A stretch of 64,000 nt of DNA from Arenimonas donghaensis DSM 18148 = HO3-R19 (GTDB lineage Bacteria; Pseudomonadota; Gammaproteobacteria; Xanthomonadales; Xanthomonadaceae): the NCBI RefSeq assembly GCF_000743535.1, contig NZ_AVCJ01000051.1, forward strand, positions 62,001 through 126,000, given 5' to 3'. This document shows, in pieces, positions 19,364 through 28,902 of this stretch (position 1 is its first letter; each line of letters begins with the position of its first letter). The position numbers were made by a program, and so were the translations under genes. Below the pieces are notes generated by a model, which was not told the DNA's origin, searched no databases, and was given only the letters and a program-made list of their open reading frames with translations.

Positions 19364-20737
19364 ATGTTCGAGTCGCTGACCCAGCGCCTTTCCGGCACCC
19401 TCCAGAAGCTTCGCGGCCGCGGCCGCCTGACCGAGGAAAACATCCGGGAAGCCACCCGCGAGGTGCGCATCGCCCTGCTCGAGGCCGACGTCGCCCTGCC
19501 GGTGGTGTCGGCCCTGATCGAGCGCATCAAGGCGCGTGCGGTTGGCCAGGAAGTGCTCACCAGCCTGACCCCGGGCCAGGCCCTGATCAAGGTCGTGCGC
19601 GACGAGATGGCCGCGGTCATGGGCTCGACGGCCAGCGAACTCAACCTCAACGTGCCGGCACCGGCGGTCATCCTGATGGCCGGCCTGCAGGGCGCGGGCA
19701 AGACCACCACGGTCGGCAAGCTCGCCAAGCACCTGAAGGAACGCAAGAAGAAAAAGGTGATGGTGGTGTCGGCCGACGTCTACCGTCCGGCCGCGATCGA
19801 GCAGCTGCGCACCCTGGCCAAGCAGGTGGACGTGCTGTTCTTCCCGTCCAGTGCCGACCAGAAGCCCGAGGCCATCGTGCGCGCCGCCATCGAGGACGCG
19901 CGCAAGAGTTTCGTCGACGTGCTGCTGGTGGACACCGCCGGCCGCACCACGATCGACGAGGCCATGATGGCCGAGATCCAGGCCCTGCATGCCGCGGTCA
20001 AGCCGGTGGAGACCCTGTTCGTGGTCGACGCCATGACCGGCCAGGACGCCGCGGCCACCGCCAAGGCTTTTTCCGAGGCCCTGCCGCTGACCGGCGTGGT
20101 GCTGACCAAGACCGATGGCGACGCCCGCGGCGGCGCCGCGCTGAGCGTTCGCTACATCACCGGCAAGCCGATCAAGTTCGTCGGTGTCGGCGAAAAGCCC
20201 GACGGCCTGGACGTCTTCCACCCCGACCGCGCCGCCAGCCGCATCCTGGACATGGGCGACGTGCTCAGCCTGGTCGAGGAAGTCGAACAGAAGGTCGACA
20301 AGGACAAGGCCCAGAAGCTCGCCGAGAAGGTCGCCAAGGGCAAGAAGTTCGACCTCAACGACATGCGCGACCAGCTCGAGCAGATGCAGAACATGGGTGG
20401 CCTGTCGGGCCTGATGGACAAGCTGCCGGGCATGGGCCAGATGCCCGAGCACGTCAAGAGCCAGGTCACCGGCAAGGAAGTGCCGCGCATGGTGGCCATC
20501 ATCAATTCGATGACCAAGAAGGAGCGCCGGAACCCGGGCCTCCTGAACGGTTCGCGCCGGGCCCGCGTGGCCCGTGGTTCGGGCACCACCCCGGCCGACG
20601 TGAACAAGGTGCTCAAGCAGTACCAGCAGATGGAAAAAATGATGTCCAAGCTGTCCCAGGGCGGCATGAAGGGACTGATGCGGGGCATGAAGGGCATGAT
20701 GGGCGGGGGCTTCCCGGGCCGTTTCCCCGGGCGCTGA
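19364..20737 (+). CDS. ffh: Signal recognition particle protein Ffh
   Basis: Ffh binds 4.5S RNA and the signal sequences of nascent inner-membrane proteins, and docks with FtsY. The 457-residue protein has an N domain (MFESLTQRLSGTL), a GTPase domain with GLQGAGKTTTVGKLA near residue 107, DTAGRTTID and TKTDGDARGG, and a methionine-rich M domain ending in a string of GMKG and GGFPGRFPGR. This is the full standard architecture. It is monocistronic and lies upstream of the rpsP operon. Confidence 0.98.
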   Translation: MFESLTQRLSGTLQKLRGRGRLTEENIREATREVRIALLEADVALPVVSALIERIKARAVGQEVLTSLTPGQALIKVVRDEMAAVMGSTASELNLNVPAPAVILMAGLQGAGKTTTVGKLAKHLKERKKKKVMVVSADVYRPAAIEQLRTLAKQVDVLFFPSSADQKPEAIVRAAIEDARKSFVDVLLVDTAGRTTIDEAMMAEIQALHAAVKPVETLFVVDAMTGQDAAATAKAFSEALPLTGVVLTKTDGDARGGAALSVRYITGKPIKFVGVGEKPDGLDVFHPDRAASRILDMGDVLSLVEEVEQKVDKDKAQKLAEKVAKGKKFDLNDMRDQLEQMQNMGGLSGLMDKLPGMGQMPEHVKSQVTGKEVPRMVAIINSMTKKERRNPGLLNGSRRARVARGSGTTPADVNKVLKQYQQMEKMMSKLSQGGMKGLMRGMKGMMGGGFPGRFPGR

Positions 20738-20772
20738 GCCGCCAGGCCCCTGGGAAAGGCCGGGGTGCCGCC

Positions 20773-20795
20773 GTGGGAGGGACTTCAGTCCCGAA
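20773..20795. repeat. REP-like short palindromic element
   Basis: GTGGGAGGGACTTCAGTCCC followed by GAA contains the stem GGGAC / GTCCC around the loop TTCA (20779-20792). Elements of this form (gtgggag..acttcagt..) are scattered through Xanthomonas- and Lysobacter-type genomes. This is the only copy I noticed in the window, in the ffh-rpsP gap. Confidence 0.6.
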
Positions 20796-20831
20796 TGGAC
20801 GGCCGGCTTCCCTTCATGCGCCCAGTCCCGC

Positions 20832-20837
20832 TATAAT
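20832..20837 (+). promoter_or_regulatory. -10 element of the rpsP operon
   Basis: A perfect TATAAT lies 62 bp before the rpsP ATG. A poor -35 candidate, TTCCCT at 20808-20813, is 18 bp upstream. Confidence 0.55.
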
Positions 20838-20899
20838 CCGCGATTCCCCGGCCCGCCAAGCTGTCCGGACCACCTCCCAGAACTGCAGAGCTAATCCAC

Positions 20900-21157
20900 A
20901 TGGTCAAGATCCGTCTGACCCGCGGCGGCGCCAAGAAGCGCCCCTTCTACCACATCATCGTCACCGACTCGCGCAAGAAGCGCGACGGCCGCTCGATCGA
21001 GCGCCTGGGTTATTACAACCCGGTCGCCCAGGGCAACGAAAAGCGCGTCGAGCTCGACACCGACCGCGTCAAGCATTGGGTTTCCCACGGCGCCCAGCTG
21101 ACCGAGAAGGTCAGTGCGCTGGTGAAGGAAGTCTCCTCGGCCAAGGCTGCGGCCTGA
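20900..21157 (+). CDS. rpsP: 30S ribosomal protein S16
   Basis: An 85-residue S16 starting [17 protein letters not shown], the standard N-terminus, with [13 protein letters not shown] in the middle. It is the first gene of the conserved rpsP-rimM-trmD-rplS operon, which couples ribosomal proteins to ribosome and tRNA maturation. The promoter is the TATAAT at 20832. Confidence 0.98.
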   Translation: MVKIRLTRGGAKKRPFYHIIVTDSRKKRDGRSIERLGYYNPVAQGNEKRVELDTDRVKHWVSHGAQLTEKVSALVKEVSSAKAAA

Positions 21158-21191
21158 GGTCCCGGCCTCGCCCCGCGCGAGGCCTGCTGAC

Positions 21192-21698
21192 ATGACACCC
21201 GGGCGCCGCATCCTGCTGGGCAGGGTCGACGGCGCCTTTGGCGTCCGGGGCGAGCTCAAGCTCTTTTCCTGGACCGATCCCCGCGACGCCCTGTTCCGCT
21301 ACCAACCCTGGATCTTGCGTTCCGGTGATTCCGAGCGCGAGATTTCGGGCGTGCTTGGTCGCGACACCACCAAGACCGTCATCGCCCGGTTCCCGGGCGT
21401 TGAAACCCGCGAACAGGCAGACGCCCTGGCCGGCACCGAAATCTGGGTGCCGCGCGACCGGCTGCCGCCTCCGGGGCCGGGCGAGTACTACTGGGCCGAC
21501 CTCGAGGGGCTGGCCGTGGAAACCACCGAAGGCGTCGGCCTGGGCAAGGTGTCGCACCTGTTCGAAACCGGCGCCAACGACGTGATGGTGGTCGAGGGCG
21601 AGCGCAAGCGCCTGCTGCCCTTCGTCACCGGCCAGGTCATCGTTTCCGTCGACTTCGAGGCCGGCCGCATCGTCGTCGACTGGGACCCGGACTTCTGA
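21192..21698 (+). CDS. rimM: Ribosome maturation factor RimM
   Basis: RimM binds S19 and assists 30S head assembly. The 168-residue protein has the N-terminal beta-barrel signature [19 protein letters not shown] and the C-terminal PRC-barrel block [11 protein letters not shown] followed by [18 protein letters not shown]. It is the second gene of the rpsP operon, 34 bp after rpsP and 14 bp before trmD. Confidence 0.96.
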   Translation: MTPGRRILLGRVDGAFGVRGELKLFSWTDPRDALFRYQPWILRSGDSEREISGVLGRDTTKTVIARFPGVETREQADALAGTEIWVPRDRLPPPGPGEYYWADLEGLAVETTEGVGLGKVSHLFETGANDVMVVEGERKRLLPFVTGQVIVSVDFEAGRIVVDWDPDF

Positions 21699-21712
21699 GT
21701 CCGGCGCAGCCC

Positions 21713-22471
21713 ATGCGCATCGACGTCATCAGCCTGTTCCCCGAGTTCATCCGCGAAAGCGCCGCGCTGGGCGTGGTTGGCCGCGCCGGCGAGCGCGGGC
21801 TGCTGCAGGTCCAGGCCTGGAACCCGCGCGACTACGCCACGGACAACTACCGCCGGGTCGACCAGCGTCCCTTCGGGGGTGGCCCCGGCATGCTGATGCT
21901 GGCCGAACCGCTGGCCGCCTGCCTGGGCGCCGCGAAGGCGGCCGACCCGGCGCCGGCGCACGTGGTCTACCTCAGCCCCCAGGGCCCGCGCCTGACCCAG
22001 GCCCGGGTCCGCGAACTGGCCGCCATGCCGCGCCTGGTGCTGCTTTGCGGTCGCTACGAAGGCCTGGACGAGCGTTTCATCGAACGCGAGGTGGACGAGG
22101 AGATTTCCATCGGCGACTACGTGCTGTCGGGCGGCGAGCTGGCGGCCGCCGTGCTGGTGGACGCCGTCGGCCGGCTGCAGGAAGGCGCGCTCAACCACGC
22201 CGATTCGGCCAGCCAGGACAGCTTCGAGGACGGCCTGCTCGACTGCCCGCATTACACCCGGTCCGAGGCCGCCGGGACCGAGGGAGTGCCGGCGGTGCTG
22301 CTCTCGGGCGACCACGCCGCCATCGCCCGCTGGCGCCGGCAGCAGAGCCTGGGCCGGACCTGGCTGCGGCGGCCGGACCTGCTGGCCCGGGCCCGGCTGG
22401 ACGCGGCCGACCGGGCCCTGCTGGCGGACTTCATCCGGCAGTGGCAGGCCATCCAGCCGCCGCGGGCCTGA
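21713..22471 (+). CDS. trmD: tRNA (guanine-N1)-methyltransferase TrmD
   Basis: TrmD methylates G37 of tRNAs with a G at position 36, preventing +1 frameshifts. The 252-residue SPOUT-class enzyme begins [12 protein letters not shown], has [11 protein letters not shown] near residue 57, and the trefoil-knot SAM site [12 protein letters not shown] plus [15 protein letters not shown]. It lies 14 bp after rimM in the rpsP operon. Confidence 0.97.
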   Translation: MRIDVISLFPEFIRESAALGVVGRAGERGLLQVQAWNPRDYATDNYRRVDQRPFGGGPGMLMLAEPLAACLGAAKAADPAPAHVVYLSPQGPRLTQARVRELAAMPRLVLLCGRYEGLDERFIEREVDEEISIGDYVLSGGELAAAVLVDAVGRLQEGALNHADSASQDSFEDGLLDCPHYTRSEAAGTEGVPAVLLSGDHAAIARWRRQQSLGRTWLRRPDLLARARLDAADRALLADFIRQWQAIQPPRA

Positions 22472-22500
22472 ACCGCTTCCCTTTCAATGGCTTGCGCGGG

Positions 22501-22506
22501 TATACT
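22501..22506 (+). promoter_or_regulatory. Possible internal -10 for rplS
   Basis: TATACT lies 30 bp after the trmD stop and about 100 bp before the rplS ATG. If used, it would give rplS its own transcript with a leader of roughly 95 nt. No good -35 is seen. Confidence 0.35.
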
Positions 22507-22608
22507 GCGCGGCTCCACGGTCAGCCCATCGACCCGATCCACGATAGCCAAGCACGGTTCCCGGGCCTCTGGCGCGCACTCAAAACAAACATCACAGGCG
22601 TAAATATC

Positions 22609-22977
22609 ATGAGCATCCACAAGCTGCTGCAGCAGTTCGAGGCCGAGCAGGCCACCCGGGAAATGCCGAAGTTCTCCCAGGGCGACACGATCGTCGTCAA
22701 CGTCAAGGTCAAGGAAGGCAACCGCGAGCGTTTGCAGGCCTACGAAGGCGTGGTCATCGCGATCAAGAACGCCGGCCTGAACTCCGCCTTCACCGTGCGC
22801 AAGATCTCGCACGGCTTCGGCGTCGAGCGCGTGTTCCAGACCCACAGCGCCATCATCGACTCGGTGACCGTCAAGCGCCACGGCAAGGTCCGCCAGAGCA
22901 AGCTGTACTACCTGCGCGCGCTGCAGGGCAAGAAGGCCCGCATCAAGGAAGACCTGGCTGCCCGTTCGGCCAGCTGA
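22609..22977 (+). CDS. rplS: 50S ribosomal protein L19
   Basis: A 122-residue L19 that starts [14 protein letters not shown] and contains [20 protein letters not shown] and [21 protein letters not shown] chose the ATG at 22609, not the long open frame upstream, which overlaps trmD. It lies at the subunit interface in the ribosome. A strong terminator follows, ending the rpsP operon. Confidence 0.97.
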   Translation: MSIHKLLQQFEAEQATREMPKFSQGDTIVVNVKVKEGNRERLQAYEGVVIAIKNAGLNSAFTVRKISHGFGVERVFQTHSAIIDSVTVKRHGKVRQSKLYYLRALQGKKARIKEDLAARSAS

Positions 22978-22998
22978 TCCTTGCTCGCAGCGTCATCC

Positions 22999-23027
22999 AA
23001 ACGGCCGCCCCAGGGCGGCCGTTTGCT
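22999..23027 (+). terminator. Rho-independent terminator of the rpsP operon
   Basis: A perfect 11-bp stem, AAACGGCCGCC / GGCGGCCGTTT with loop CCAG, lies 22 bp after the rplS stop. The T-rich tail is short and interrupted (GCTTTG). Confidence 0.8.
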
Positions 23028-23057
23028 TTGCTGAAAGGATGGTCGCAGCATCTGCCC

Positions 23058-24146
23058 ATGGCCAATACGTTTCCAGGGTCAGTGTGCGGTTTGCGTCGCC
23101 ATCGCATGGCGGCCTGGGCGCTGGTGATGCTGGCCTGCGCGGGTGCCGCGAACGCCGCAATCGATGCCGCGCCTGGCTGGGTCGAAGGCCAGGTGGTCCA
23201 GGCGCCCTCCGACCTGGTCGACGGCCCCCAGTTCGCCCGTCGCCTGCTCAGCCCGCTGTCGGGCCGCGACGTCGCCCGCTTCCTGGCGGCCGAAGGTCGC
23301 AGCCTGGCCGCCGAACCGTTCGCCCCCGGCGATTTCCTGGTGGACATGTACGTGCCCAGGCAGGTGCCGGAAGCTGGCTACGGCCTGCTGGTTTTCGTCC
23401 CGCCGATGGACGAGTTCGCGATGCCTTCGGACTGGAAACGCGTGCTCGAACAGCGCGGCATCGTGCTGGTCCAGCCCCAGGGTGCCGGCAACGACGCCGA
23501 CGTTTTCGGTCGGCGCATCCCCGCGGTGCTTCATGCCTACGCCCATGCGACCGCCAATCTCCGGATCGACCCGGCCCGTCGTTATGTCGGCGGGTTTTCC
23601 GGCGGTGCGCGGCTGGCGCAACGGGTGGCCCTGGCCTGGCCGGACGTCTTCCAGGGCAGCCTGCAGTTCGCCGGCAGCGTGCAGGTGGGCGACAACCTGA
23701 TGCCGCCGCCGGAGCGCGCGCTGTTCGAGCTGGCGCGATCGCGCAGTCGTTTCGTGCTGGTCAGCGGCAGCCAGGACATGCCGAACCGGCGCAACGACGA
23801 CCTGTCGCGGGAACGTTTCGACGCACTGTGTTTCGACGGCGCCAGCGGCTTCGTGCCATCGCGCCTGGACCACTGGGTTCCCGACGCCCGCGGGCTGGCC
23901 AAGGCGCTCGATCGCCTGGAGTCGCCGGTGCAGGCGCCGGCCACCGCCGAGGCTTGCCGGGCAACCCTTGATGCGGCGGTGACGGCGGCGCTGGACGCCG
24001 CCGAAGCCAGCCTCGCCGCCGGCGACGCGATCGCGGCCCGCGATGCCCTGGTGCAGCTCGACGACCGCTACGGCGGCCTGGCCAGTCCGCGTTCGCTGGA
24101 ACTGGCCCGCCGCATCGAGGCAGCACTTTCCGGGCAGGATCGATGA
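23058..24146 (+). CDS. Secreted alpha/beta-hydrolase (esterase-like)
   Basis: The protein has about 362 residues. A basic start (CGLRRHR) and the hydrophobic stretch MAAWALVMLACAGAANA with an A-x-A site form a signal peptide, so it acts in the periplasm or outside. The core looks like an alpha/beta-hydrolase: YGLLVFVPPMDEF, then the nucleophile elbow GGFSGGARLAQRVAL with Ser, LQFAGSV, a possible acid, and LDHWVPDARG with a histidine. It resembles PHB-depolymerase-like esterases, but the substrate is unknown. The ATG at 23106 is an alternative start. Its stop overlaps the hslR ATG by four bases. Confidence 0.65.
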   Translation: MANTFPGSVCGLRRHRMAAWALVMLACAGAANAAIDAAPGWVEGQVVQAPSDLVDGPQFARRLLSPLSGRDVARFLAAEGRSLAAEPFAPGDFLVDMYVPRQVPEAGYGLLVFVPPMDEFAMPSDWKRVLEQRGIVLVQPQGAGNDADVFGRRIPAVLHAYAHATANLRIDPARRYVGGFSGGARLAQRVALAWPDVFQGSLQFAGSVQVGDNLMPPPERALFELARSRSRFVLVSGSQDMPNRRNDDLSRERFDALCFDGASGFVPSRLDHWVPDARGLAKALDRLESPVQAPATAEACRATLDAAVTAALDAAEASLAAGDAIAARDALVQLDDRYGGLASPRSLELARRIEAALSGQDR

Positions 24147-24538
24147 GCGAGGTCGACGCGGTAAGGCTCGACGTCTGGCTCTGGGCGGCCCGCTTCTACA
24201 AGACCCGGGCCCTGGCCAAACAGGCCATCGAGGGCGGCAAGGTGCAGGTCGCGGGGCAGGGTGCCAAGGCCTCGCGCGCGGTGCGCATCGGCGAGGCGAT
24301 GGTGGTGCGCCGCGGTGAGGATGTCTTCGCGTTGCAGGTGCTGGGCCTGAGCCAGCGTCGTGGCCCGGCCCGGGAGGCGCAGGCGCTTTACGCCGAGGAC
24401 GAGGCCGCGCGCGAAGCCCGGCTGCAGGCGGCCGCGCAGCGCCGCGCCGCCGTCGCCGGGTACAAGCCGCCCGCGGGCAAGCCCGACAAGCGCGCCCGCC
24501 GCCTGATCCAGGCCCTGGGCGACCTGGACACGCTGTAG
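24143..24538 (+). CDS. hslR: Hsp15-type S4-domain ribosome-associated heat shock protein
   Basis: Hsp15 rescues stalled 50S subunits carrying peptidyl-tRNA. The 131-residue protein has an N-terminal S4 RNA-binding domain (RLDVWLWAARFYKTRALAKQ, residues 8-27, then GGKVQVAG) and a basic C-terminal tail, and matches the E. coli length. Its ATG overlaps the stop of the upstream hydrolase gene (ATGA), an unexpected partner. It is convergent with the Lrp gene, with one base between them. No heat-shock promoter is visible in front of it. Confidence 0.9.
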   Translation: MSEVDAVRLDVWLWAARFYKTRALAKQAIEGGKVQVAGQGAKASRAVRIGEAMVVRRGEDVFALQVLGLSQRRGPAREAQALYAEDEAAREARLQAAAQRRAAVAGYKPPAGKPDKRARRLIQALGDLDTL

Positions 24539-24539
24539 T

Positions 24540-25016
24540 TCAGTCCTCGCCGGCCTGCGCGTAAACCGGCAGCTCGGGATTGCGGGAGAAGGCGAAGATC
24601 AGGTGGGTCTGGATATGCGCTACTTCCTCGCGGCTGGTCAGCGCCGACATGGCGAAGTCGCGCAGGTGGTTGCTGTCGCGGACGCCCACGTGCACGAGGA
24701 AGTCATCGGCGCCCGCCACGTGGTACAGGCACAGCACTTCCGGCAGCGACAGCAGGTGCGCGTGGATGGCTTCGACCTGGGGTCGCGAATGCCGCGCCAG
24801 GCGCACCGCGACCATGGCCTGCAGTCCGATGCCCACGGCCGACGGCGCCACTTCGGCGTGGAAACCCTGCAGCACACCGGCCTCGCGCAGCCGCCGGACG
24901 CGCTCGAGCGCGGTGGACGGCGCCACGCCCACCCGGGCCGCCAGGTCCTTGTTGGGCAATCGAGCATTCTTTCGCAGCAGGCGTAGCAGGGCGAAGTCTG
25001 TTCGGTCCAGGTGCAT
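24540..25016 (-). CDS. Lrp/AsnC-family transcriptional regulator (MdeR-like)
   Basis: A 158-residue regulator with an N-terminal HTH (LDRTDFALLRLLRKNARL, then DLAARVGVAPSTALERVRRL) and a C-terminal RAM ligand-binding domain (LPEVLCLYHVAGADDFLVHV). The ATG at 25016 gives the family N-terminus; longer open frame upstream lacks homology. It is divergent from the methionine gamma-lyase-like gene at 25109, the same arrangement as mdeR-mdeA of Pseudomonas putida, so it probably activates that gene in response to methionine or a related amino acid. This is inference from context. Confidence 0.88.
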   Translation of the reverse strand: MHLDRTDFALLRLLRKNARLPNKDLAARVGVAPSTALERVRRLREAGVLQGFHAEVAPSAVGIGLQAMVAVRLARHSRPQVEAIHAHLLSLPEVLCLYHVAGADDFLVHVGVRDSNHLRDFAMSALTSREEVAHIQTHLIFAFSRNPELPVYAQAGED

Positions 25017-25041
25017 GGGAAGCTCCGCTGCAAGAAATAGA

Positions 25042-25058
25042 ATTCGGCTGCTCCGAAT
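25042..25058. promoter_or_regulatory. Putative Lrp-type operator in the divergent gap
   Basis: ATTCGG-ctgct-CCGAAT is a perfect six-base inverted repeat in the 92-bp gap between the Lrp-family gene and the gamma-lyase gene. It is a good candidate site for the divergently encoded regulator. Confidence 0.5.
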
Positions 25059-25108
25059 CCTTTGGCAGCCCGGGCCATAGTACCCGCCTGCCGCCCTCGG
25101 AGCCCGCC

Positions 25109-26293
25109 ATGACCCGTTTCGAAACCCTGGCCGTGCACGCCGGCCGCGAAGACCTGACCCGCCTGGGCTTGCATGCACCGCCGATCGACCTGTCCACGAC
25201 CTATCCGGTGACCGACCTCGACGCGGGCACGGCGAGTTTCGACGCCCTGGTCGGCGGGGCCGCCAGCGCCGCCAATCCCATCTACGCACGCCTGCACAAC
25301 CCGACGGTCGCGAGGGTCGAAAACGCGCTTGCCAGCCTCGAGGGCACCGAAGCCTGCGTCGCCTACGGCTCAGGCATGGCGGCGCTGACCGCCGTGCTGC
25401 TCGACGCGCGCTCGCGGGGCGGCCACGTGCTCGTGGTGCGGCCGCTGTACGGCACCTCCGACCACCTGCTGGCCTCGGGCCTGTGCGGGCTGGAAACCGA
25501 ATTCGTGGACGCCGGCGACATCGCCGCGCGCCGCCGTGCCGACACCGCGCTGGTGATCATCGAAACCCCGGCCAACCCCACGCTCGACCTGGTGGACATC
25601 CGCGCCGTGGTCGAGGCCGCCGGCGACGTGCCGGTGCTGGTGGACTCAACCTTCGCGACGCCGGTGCTGCAGCAGCCCGCATCGTTGGGCGCGACCTACG
25701 TGATGCACAGCGCCACCAAGTTCCTGGGTGGCCATGGCGACGTCATCGCCGGCGTCATCTGCTGCGCCGAGCAGCACGCGCAGCCCCTGCGCACCGTGCG
25801 TGCAGCCACCGGTGCCCTGCTGCATCCGCTGGGCGCCTACCTGCTGCACCGCGGCCTGCCGACCCTGGCGCTGCGGGTCGAACGGGCCCAGGCCAACGCG
25901 GTGGCACTGGCCGATCGCCTGGCCGCGCATCCCGCGGTGGCGCGGGTGTTCTTCCCGGGCCTGGGTACCGTGCGCAATGCGCACCTGGTGGGGACGCAGA
26001 TGCGCGGGCCGGGCGCGCTGATGGCCTTCGACCTGCACGGGGGTTACGACGCCGCCGCCGCGGTGATGTCGCGCGTGCGCCTGATGACGCCGGCGGTGAG
26101 CCTGGGTTCGGTGGATACGCTGATCCAGCATCCGGCCGGGCTGACCCACCGCGTCGTGGATCCCCAGGCGCGGCTGGCCAGTGGCATCGGCCCGGGCCTG
26201 CTGCGGCTGTCGGTGGGCATCGAGCAGGTGGACGACCTCTGGAACGATTTGGCCCAGGCCCTGGAGGGTGCGCGCCTCAGCGCAGTTGCCTGA
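25109..26293 (+). CDS. PLP-dependent Cys/Met metabolism enzyme, methionine gamma-lyase-like
   Basis: A 394-residue member of the cystathionine gamma-lyase/methionine gamma-lyase family. The PLP lysine is in [17 protein letters not shown], with the conserved [26 protein letters not shown] and [11 protein letters not shown] blocks. The divergent Lrp-type gene resembles the mdeR-mdeA pair, pointing to methionine degradation (methanethiol, ammonia, 2-oxobutyrate). However, the active-site cysteine of true methionine gamma-lyases, normally right after LYG, is threonine here, so cystathionine gamma-lyase or another gamma-elimination activity is possible. Its 3' end overlaps the end of mutS by 17 bp. 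Confidence 0.85.
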   Translation: MTRFETLAVHAGREDLTRLGLHAPPIDLSTTYPVTDLDAGTASFDALVGGAASAANPIYARLHNPTVARVENALASLEGTEACVAYGSGMAALTAVLLDARSRGGHVLVVRPLYGTSDHLLASGLCGLETEFVDAGDIAARRRADTALVIIETPANPTLDLVDIRAVVEAAGDVPVLVDSTFATPVLQQPASLGATYVMHSATKFLGGHGDVIAGVICCAEQHAQPLRTVRAATGALLHPLGAYLLHRGLPTLALRVERAQANAVALADRLAAHPAVARVFFPGLGTVRNAHLVGTQMRGPGALMAFDLHGGYDAAAAVMSRVRLMTPAVSLGSVDTLIQHPAGLTHRVVDPQARLASGIGPGLLRLSVGIEQVDDLWNDLAQALEGARLSAVA

Positions 26294-28859
26294 GCCGGTA
26301 AAGCGCCTCAAGCGCCTGCTTGGGCGTCAGTTCGTCCGGGTCGATGGCATCGAGGGCTTCCATCGCCGGCGACGTCTGCGGCGCGAACAGGCCGAACTGC
26401 TGGGGCGCGTCCAGTGCCGCCGGGTCCATGGCCGGCACCGCCTGCGATTGACCGCGCTGTTCCAGCGCCGCCAGCGTGCGCCGGGCCTGCTCGACCACGC
26501 TGCGCGGCAGGCCGGCCAGCGCCGCCACCTGCAGGCCGAAGCTGCGATTGGCCGGGCCGTCCTTCACCGCGTGCATGAAGACCAGGCGGTCGCCGTGTTC
26601 GATCGCGTCCAGGTGCACGTTGGCAATGCCGCTGCCGGGCTCGGCGAGGGCCGTCAGCTCGAAATAGTGGGTGGCGAACAGCGTGTAGGCGCGGTTGGCC
26701 TGCGCCAGGTGGCGGGCGCAGGCTTCGGCCAGCGCCAGGCCGTCGTAGGTCGAGGTGCCGCGGCCGATCTCGTCCATCAGCACCAGCGAGTTGGCGGTGG
26801 CGTGGTGGAGGATGTAGCTGGTCTCGGACATTTCCACCATGAAGGTGGACTGGCCGCGCGCCAGGTCGTCGCCGGCGCCGATGCGGGTCAGCACACGGTC
26901 GACCGGACCGATGACCGCACGCGCCGCCGGCACGAAGCTGCCGATGTGCGCCAGCAGCACGATCAGCGCGTTCTGGCGCATGTAGGTGCTCTTGCCGCCC
27001 ATGTTCGGGCCGGTGATCACCAGCATGCGGCGGTTTTCATCCAGCACCAGGTCGTTGGGTTCGAAGGGTTCGTCGCGCACCGCTTCGACCACCGGGTGGC
27101 GACCGCGTTCGATGCGCAGGCCCGGGGCGTCGGTGAGCTCGGGCCGCGACCAGTCCAGGGCCTGGGCGCGCTCGGCGAAGGCGGCCAGCACGTCGAGCTC
27201 GCTCAGCGCGGCGGCGCAGCGCTTGAGGGCTTCGAGCGACTGGTTGAGCGTTTCCAGCAGTTCCTCGTACAGCGCCTTCTCGCGGGTCAGCGCGCGCTCG
27301 CGGGCGCTGAGCACCTTGTCCTCGAAGGACTTGAGTTCTTCGGTGATGTAGCGTTCGGCGCCGGTCAGGGTCTGCCGGCGCGTGTAGTGCGTGGGCGCCT
27401 TGGCCGCCTGGCCCTTGCTGATCTCGATGAAATAACCGTGCACGCGGTTGTAGCCGACCTTGAGCGTGGCGATGCCGGTGGCGGCGCGTTCGCGGGCCTC
27501 GAGATCGACCAGGAACTGGTCGGCGGTGGTGGACAGGCTGCGCAGCTCGTCGAGTTCGGCATCGAAGCCTTCGGCGATGACGCCGCCGTCGCGCATCAGC
27601 ACCGGCGGCTGGGTCACCACGGCGCGCGCCAGCAGGTCGGCGGCGGCGTCGTGTTCGCCCAGTTCGGCGGCGAGCGCCGCCAGGCGCGGCGAATCCAGCG
27701 GTGCCAGCACCTCGCGCACGCCCGGCAGCAGGCCCAGGCCGTCGCGCAGGGTCGACAGGTCGCGCGGACGCGCCGAACGAAGCGCGACCCGCGACAGGAT
27801 GCGTTCGATGTCGCCCAGGCCGCGGAAGGTTTCGCGCAGGGTCTCGTGGCTGCCGGCGTCGATGAACGTGGCCACCGCGTGGTGGCGCTGGCCGAGCACG
27901 GTCCGGTCGCGCAGCGGCCGGTTCAGCCAGCGTCGCAGCAGCCGCCCGCCCATCGGGCTGACGCTGGTGTCGAGCACGCCCAGCAGGGTGTGTTCGCTGC
28001 GGCCGTCGGTGCGGCTGTCGAGTTCCAGGTGCCGGCGCGTCGCGGCGTTGAGCGCAATGCCGTCGCCGGCCGATTCGAAGGCGATGGCGGTCAGGTGGGG
28101 CAGCTGCTGCTTCTGCGTTTCCTCGACGTAGGCGAGCAGGGCGCCGGCGGCGGCGGTGGGCAGCGGCTTGTCTTCCAGGCCGAAGCCGCCGAGGTCGTGC
28201 AGGCCGAAGAATTTCAGCAGCTGGCGCCGGCAGGCGTCGGCGTCGAAACCCCAGGGCGGGCGTCGGCGCAGGCCGGGCTGGGTGGCCAGGAAGGCCGGCC
28301 AGCCGTCTTCGTCGGGCAGCAGCAGCTCGGCCGGGTCGAGCCGGGCCAGTTCGGCGGCCAGCTGGTCTTCGTCGGCGACCTCCGAGACCAGGAAGCGGCC
28401 ACCGGCGAGGTCGGCCCAGGCCAGGCCGAAACCGCCGCGGCCGCGGCTGACCGCCATGAGCAAGGTGTCGCGGCGCTCCTGCAGCAGGGCCTCGTCGGTG
28501 ACCGTGCCCGGGGTGACGATGCGGACGACCTTGCGTTCGACCAGCCCCTTGCTGGCGGCCGGGTCGCCGATCTGTTCGCAGATGGCCACCGATTCGCCCA
28601 GCGCCACCAGTCGCGCGAGATAGCCTTCGTAGGCGTGCACCGGCACGCCGGCCATCGGGATCGGCGAGCCGCCCGAACTGCCGCGCTGGGTCAGGGTGAT
28701 GTCCAGCAGGCGCGCCGCCTTGCGGGCGTCGTCGTAGAACAGCTCGTAGAAGTCGCCCATCCGGAAGAACAGCAGGATGTCGGGGTACTCCGCCTTGGCA
28801 GCGAAGAACTGCTTCATCAGCGGGGTGTGTTGCGGGGCGTTGTTCTGTTCTGCGGACAT
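26277..28859 (-). CDS. mutS: DNA mismatch repair protein MutS
   Basis: MutS recognises mismatches and small loops. The 860-residue protein has the mismatch-binding FxE motif in [10 protein letters not shown] near residue 36, connector and lever domains, and the ATPase domain with Walker [17 protein letters not shown] near residue 617, plus [19 protein letters not shown]. It is full length. The ATG at 28859 is preceded within four bases by a strong hairpin and has no recognisable Shine-Dalgarno. Its 3' end overlaps that of the convergent gamma-lyase gene. Confidence 0.98.
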   Translation of the reverse strand: MSAEQNNAPQHTPLMKQFFAAKAEYPDILLFFRMGDFYELFYDDARKAARLLDITLTQRGSSGGSPIPMAGVPVHAYEGYLARLVALGESVAICEQIGDPAASKGLVERKVVRIVTPGTVTDEALLQERRDTLLMAVSRGRGGFGLAWADLAGGRFLVSEVADEDQLAAELARLDPAELLLPDEDGWPAFLATQPGLRRRPPWGFDADACRRQLLKFFGLHDLGGFGLEDKPLPTAAAGALLAYVEETQKQQLPHLTAIAFESAGDGIALNAATRRHLELDSRTDGRSEHTLLGVLDTSVSPMGGRLLRRWLNRPLRDRTVLGQRHHAVATFIDAGSHETLRETFRGLGDIERILSRVALRSARPRDLSTLRDGLGLLPGVREVLAPLDSPRLAALAAELGEHDAAADLLARAVVTQPPVLMRDGGVIAEGFDAELDELRSLSTTADQFLVDLEARERAATGIATLKVGYNRVHGYFIEISKGQAAKAPTHYTRRQTLTGAERYITEELKSFEDKVLSARERALTREKALYEELLETLNQSLEALKRCAAALSELDVLAAFAERAQALDWSRPELTDAPGLRIERGRHPVVEAVRDEPFEPNDLVLDENRRMLVITGPNMGGKSTYMRQNALIVLLAHIGSFVPAARAVIGPVDRVLTRIGAGDDLARGQSTFMVEMSETSYILHHATANSLVLMDEIGRGTSTYDGLALAEACARHLAQANRAYTLFATHYFELTALAEPGSGIANVHLDAIEHGDRLVFMHAVKDGPANRSFGLQVAALAGLPRSVVEQARRTLAALEQRGQSQAVPAMDPAALDAPQQFGLFAPQTSPAMEALDAIDPDELTPKQALEALYRLRQLR

Positions 28860-28862
28860 GGG

Positions 28863-28886
28863 TAGGGCGGTGGTTGAACCGCCCTA
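28863..28886 (-). terminator. Hairpin between the BlaR1-type gene and mutS
   Basis: TAGGGCGGT and ACCGCCCTA form a nine-pair stem with a six-base loop. On the minus strand it follows the BlaR1-type stop and ends three bases before the mutS ATG, with no T-run after it. It may stop readthrough or mask the mutS start. Confidence 0.5.
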
Positions 28887-28902
28887 TTGTGCCGGAAGTG
28901 GG

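Noticed and set aside
26181-28865. 894-codon plus-strand open frame opposite mutS
   Set aside because: Same reason: a GC shadow of mutS with no recognisable domains.
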